Shown piece after piece: positions 6,924-8,917 of a DNA stretch of 8,917 nucleotides. The notes under the pieces were generated by a model. It made no database searches and was not told the DNA's origin. It worked only from the letters and a program-made list of their open reading frames with translations. Source of the stretch: an uncultured Prevotellaceae bacterium (GTDB lineage Bacteria; Bacteroidota; Bacteroidia; Bacteroidales; Muribaculaceae); assembly GCA_937896015.1 (NCBI GenBank), contig CALBLR010000199.1:1-8917 (forward strand), in the 5' to 3' direction. Position 1 is the first letter of the stretch. Every line of letters starts with the position of its first letter. The translations under genes and the position numbers were made by a program.

Positions 6924-7247
6924 CTATTCGCTCAGCAGCAGCTTGTCGATTTTCTCCTTGAGCGCGCTCTTCTCTATTGAGCCCACGTTTCGGTCCACGA
7001 GTTTGCCGCCCTTGAAAAACAGCAGGGTGGGGATGTTGCGCACGCCGTATTCGCCTAAAATCTCATCGCCATCCTCAACATCATATTTGCCTATCAGCAC
7101 CTTGCCTTCGTATTCGTCGGCAAGCTCGTCTACAATGGGGGCAATGTGCTTGCAGGGACCGCACCATTCGGCCCAAAAGTCAATCACAAGGGCCTTGCCC
7201 GACTTGATTTCTTCTGCTGCGTTATCGTCGTTGAATTTAAATGCCAT
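6924..7247 (-). CDS. trxA: Thioredoxin
   Basis: A 107-residue protein of normal thioredoxin length without a signal peptide, so cytosolic. It reduces disulfides in target proteins (for example ribonucleotide reductase) and is itself recycled by thioredoxin reductase. The active site is WAEWCGPCK with the redox pair Cys29/Cys32, preceded by the buried Asp in VIDFWA (Asp23). The cis-proline loop is RNIPTLLFFKGG (Pro73), and the last strand plus helix (VDRNVGSIEKSALKEKIDKLL) complete the fold. It lies 117 bases downstream of dnaE on the same strand, with its own promoter box in the gap, and is followed by a hairpin. The dnaE-trxA neighbourhood is, as I recall, common in Bacteroidales. The WCGPC motif and lack of export signal separate it from the TlpA/ResA-type exported proteins frequent in this group. 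Confidence 0.96.
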   Translation of the reverse strand: MAFKFNDDNAAEEIKSGKALVIDFWAEWCGPCKHIAPIVDELADEYEGKVLIGKYDVEDGDEILGEYGVRNIPTLLFFKGGKLVDRNVGSIEKSALKEKIDKLLLSE

Positions 7248-7292
7248 GATTGTGTATTTGTTGTTTATAATTACTTTATTAATTCAGTTTTG

Positions 7293-7326
7293 CAAAGTTA
7301 GTGCAATCGGGCATAAGCCGTGCAAA
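7293..7326 (-). promoter_or_regulatory. Probable trxA promoter in the dnaE-trxA gap
   Basis: On the - strand, TAACTTTG (7300-7293) is an exact TAnnTTTG -7 box, and TTTG (7326-7323) lies upstream with a 22-base spacer, slightly longer than the usual 19-21. The predicted leader to the ATG at 7247 is about 40 bases. A second exact box, TATTTTTG (7342-7335), lies nearer dnaE but has no convincing -33. No terminator is seen in this 117-base gap, so read-through from dnaE is also possible. Confidence 0.55.
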
Positions 7327-7364
7327 ATAAAATGCAAAAATAGTTTAAGCCGCATCTTCTTGCA

Positions 7365-8917
7365 CTAACTGATTTCATACTTCAACCCAATGTCGTCAAG
7401 CAGGTCAACGAGCTTTTTGGTGACCGGCATCTTGTAGCGCGACCGCAGTTCCACTGTGTGCTGGCTTGCAGGGTCGGTCACTTTAAACTTCAGCTCGCAG
7501 CGGTTTTCGGTGGAGGCGGTGAGTTGGTCTTTCAGCAGATACACTTGCTTGATTTGGTTGGGGTCAACATGCACGCATATGTTGTGCACCATGTTGCCCT
7601 TGATGCTGCTGAGCAGTTCAATGGTGCGTATGTTGAAGTTCACCCTGTCGTTGTAGCGGTTTTTGGTGAACGCGCCGCGCACCACTATTGGCGTGCCCTC
7701 CTTGCCGTAGTTGCGGAAGTTGATGTAGTTCTTGTCAAACAGGAATATCTCGTAGGAGTCGGTGTAGTCCTCAAGCTTGAGTCTGCCATAGTTGCCGCCG
7801 CGCTTCGACGGACGCTCAACAAAGTCGGTGACTATGCCGCCAAACGACAGCTCTTTGTCGAGCATCTTGTCGCCCGCCTCCTTAAAGTCCTTTATGGTGG
7901 TGTTGCAGCCAAACTTCAGTTCAATGAAAAACTGGTCGAGAGGGTGGGCCGACAGGTACATGCCCACCAGTTCGCGTTCGCGTTTCAGCTTTTCCACATT
8001 GGCCCACGGCTCGGCTTTGGGCACCTGCGGCTTGGCGGTGAGCGTCTCGGCGATGTCGCCAAACAGCGAGGCCGACTGCGTGGCCTTGTCGAGCTGGTAG
8101 CGCTGTCCATATTTCACCAAGATGTCGCTGAAGGTTTCGTCCTTGTTGTTGCGCTCAAAGAAGGCTTCGCGGGTCACATCGCTGAAGCAGTCGAAGGCTC
8201 CGGCCACTGCCATGTTCTCAATGGCCTTGCGGTTGCAGGCCGTGAGGTTCACACGCTCCACCACGTCGAAAATGTCCTTAAACGGGCCGTTCTTTTCTCG
8301 CTCCTCGATGATGGTGTTCACAGCGTTGCCGCCAAGGCCCTTGATGCCGCCCAGGCCAAAGCGTATGTTGCCGGCCTTGTTGGCGCTGAACGAGCGGAAA
8401 CTCTCGTTGATGTCGGGCCCCTTAACCTTTATGCCCATGGCCTTGCACTCGTCCATGAATTTGGTGAGCTTGTCGGTGTCGTTGAGGTTGCGGCTCAGCA
8501 CGGCCGCCATGTATTCCGAGGGGTAGTTGGCCTTGAGGTAGGCCGTCTGGTAGGCAACCCAGCTGTAGCAGGTGGCGTGGCTCTTGTTGAATGCGTAAGA
8601 GGCAAACTTCTTCCAGTCCTCCCAAATTTTGTTGAGCACCTTGTGGTCGTATCCGTTCTTTTCGCCGCCTTCATAGAAGAGGCCCTCAAGGTGGTTCATC
8701 TTCTCGATCTGCTTCTTACCCATGGCCTTGCGCAGGGTGTCGCTCTGGCCGCGGGTGAAGCCGGCCAGCTGGCGCGACAGGAGCATCACTTGCTCCTGAT
8801 ACACCGTGATGCCGTAGGTGTCCTTCAAATACTTCTCCATGCATGGAATGTCGTATTTGATTGGCTCCTCGCCCTTTTTGCGGCGAATGAACTCGGGTAT
8901 GTATTCCATTGGGCCCG
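7365..8917 (-). CDS. dnaE: DNA polymerase III alpha subunit, C-terminal part (5' end outside window)
   Basis: The frame is open to the window edge; the residues before the Met at 8909 are Gly-Pro, giving the conserved GPMEYIPEFI of the alpha-subunit fingers region, so this Met is internal. About 516 residues are visible. Counting from that Met: DTYGITVYQEQVM (30-42), GFTRGQSDTLRKAMGKK (50-66), FNKSHATCYSWVAYQTAYLKANYP (107-130), the helix-hairpin-helix FGLGGIKGLGG (184-194), QSASLFGD (278-285) where a clamp-binding motif is expected, RERELVGMYLSAHPLD (310-325), and an OB-fold (~353-435). DnaE is the replicative polymerase catalytic subunit. The PHP domain and catalytic aspartates lie outside the window. 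The C-terminus ends normally with a TAG, with no frameshift. The type is DnaE rather than PolC because no exonuclease domain is inserted and the C-terminal layout fits DnaE. Confidence 0.97.
   Translation of the reverse strand, partial: GPMEYIPEFIRRKKGEEPIKYDIPCMEKYLKDTYGITVYQEQVMLLSRQLAGFTRGQSDTLRKAMGKKQIEKMNHLEGLFYEGGEKNGYDHKVLNKIWEDWKKFASYAFNKSHATCYSWVAYQTAYLKANYPSEYMAAVLSRNLNDTDKLTKFMDECKAMGIKVKGPDINESFRSFSANKAGNIRFGLGGIKGLGGNAVNTIIEEREKNGPFKDIFDVVERVNLTACNRKAIENMAVAGAFDCFSDVTREAFFERNNKDETFSDILVKYGQRYQLDKATQSASLFGDIAETLTAKPQVPKAEPWANVEKLKRERELVGMYLSAHPLDQFFIELKFGCNTTIKDFKEAGDKMLDKELSFGGIVTDFVERPSKRGGNYGRLKLEDYTDSYEIFLFDKNYINFRNYGKEGTPIVVRGAFTKNRYNDRVNFNIRTIELLSSIKGNMVHNICVHVDPNQIKQVYLLKDQLTASTENRCELKFKVTDPASQHTVELRSRYKMPVTKKLVDLLDDIGLKYEIS

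Noticed and set aside
6892..7368. 158-codon + strand frame opposite trxA
   Set aside because: It is antisense to an unambiguous thioredoxin and spans its promoter; Ser/Leu-rich translation without motifs.

Overview
This window looks like core chromosome from a member of the Bacteroidales. The predicted GC content is fairly high, and Muribaculaceae or a close relative is a plausible but unproven placement. Four lines of evidence support this: Bacteroidota-type promoter boxes (TAnnTTTG or one mismatch) ahead of four transcription units, no obvious Shine-Dalgarno sequences at the starts, a Bacteroidales-style PorT-like beta-barrel protein, and a LysM/receptor-fold envelope protein of a kind typical of this group. 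I see no rRNA, tRNA, transposase, integrase, CRISPR array or phage gene.

Layout on the + strand (1-3281): the C-terminal end of a probable DNA primase (dnaG) enters from the left edge. After a short AT-rich gap with a promoter box come two exported envelope proteins, only 22 bases apart. The first is a 670-residue periplasmic protein with four LysM domains followed by a type-1 periplasmic-binding-protein-like domain. The second is a 228-residue outer-membrane beta-barrel protein. A perfect 14-bp hairpin closes this block and serves the convergent block as well.

Layout on the - strand (3385-8917), read right to left: the C-terminal part of the replicative polymerase dnaE enters from the right edge, followed by thioredoxin (trxA) with its own promoter box. 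A hairpin terminator follows. Next is a two-gene unit of a small Yip1-like multi-pass membrane protein and smpB (trans-translation factor), ended by a terminator. Last is a galK (galactokinase) and sugar nucleotidyltransferase pair, with its own promoter and ending at the shared bidirectional terminator.

Functionally the window mixes replication (DnaG, DnaE), redox housekeeping (TrxA), ribosome rescue (SmpB), galactose activation (GalK plus a nucleotidyltransferase that could act on the sugar-1-phosphate) and cell-envelope biogenesis (LysM protein, beta-barrel). Most of it is ordinary. The points most worth a second look are the LysM/receptor-fold protein as a possible LpoA-like regulator of wall synthesis, and the nucleotidyltransferase as a possible replacement for GalT next to galK.
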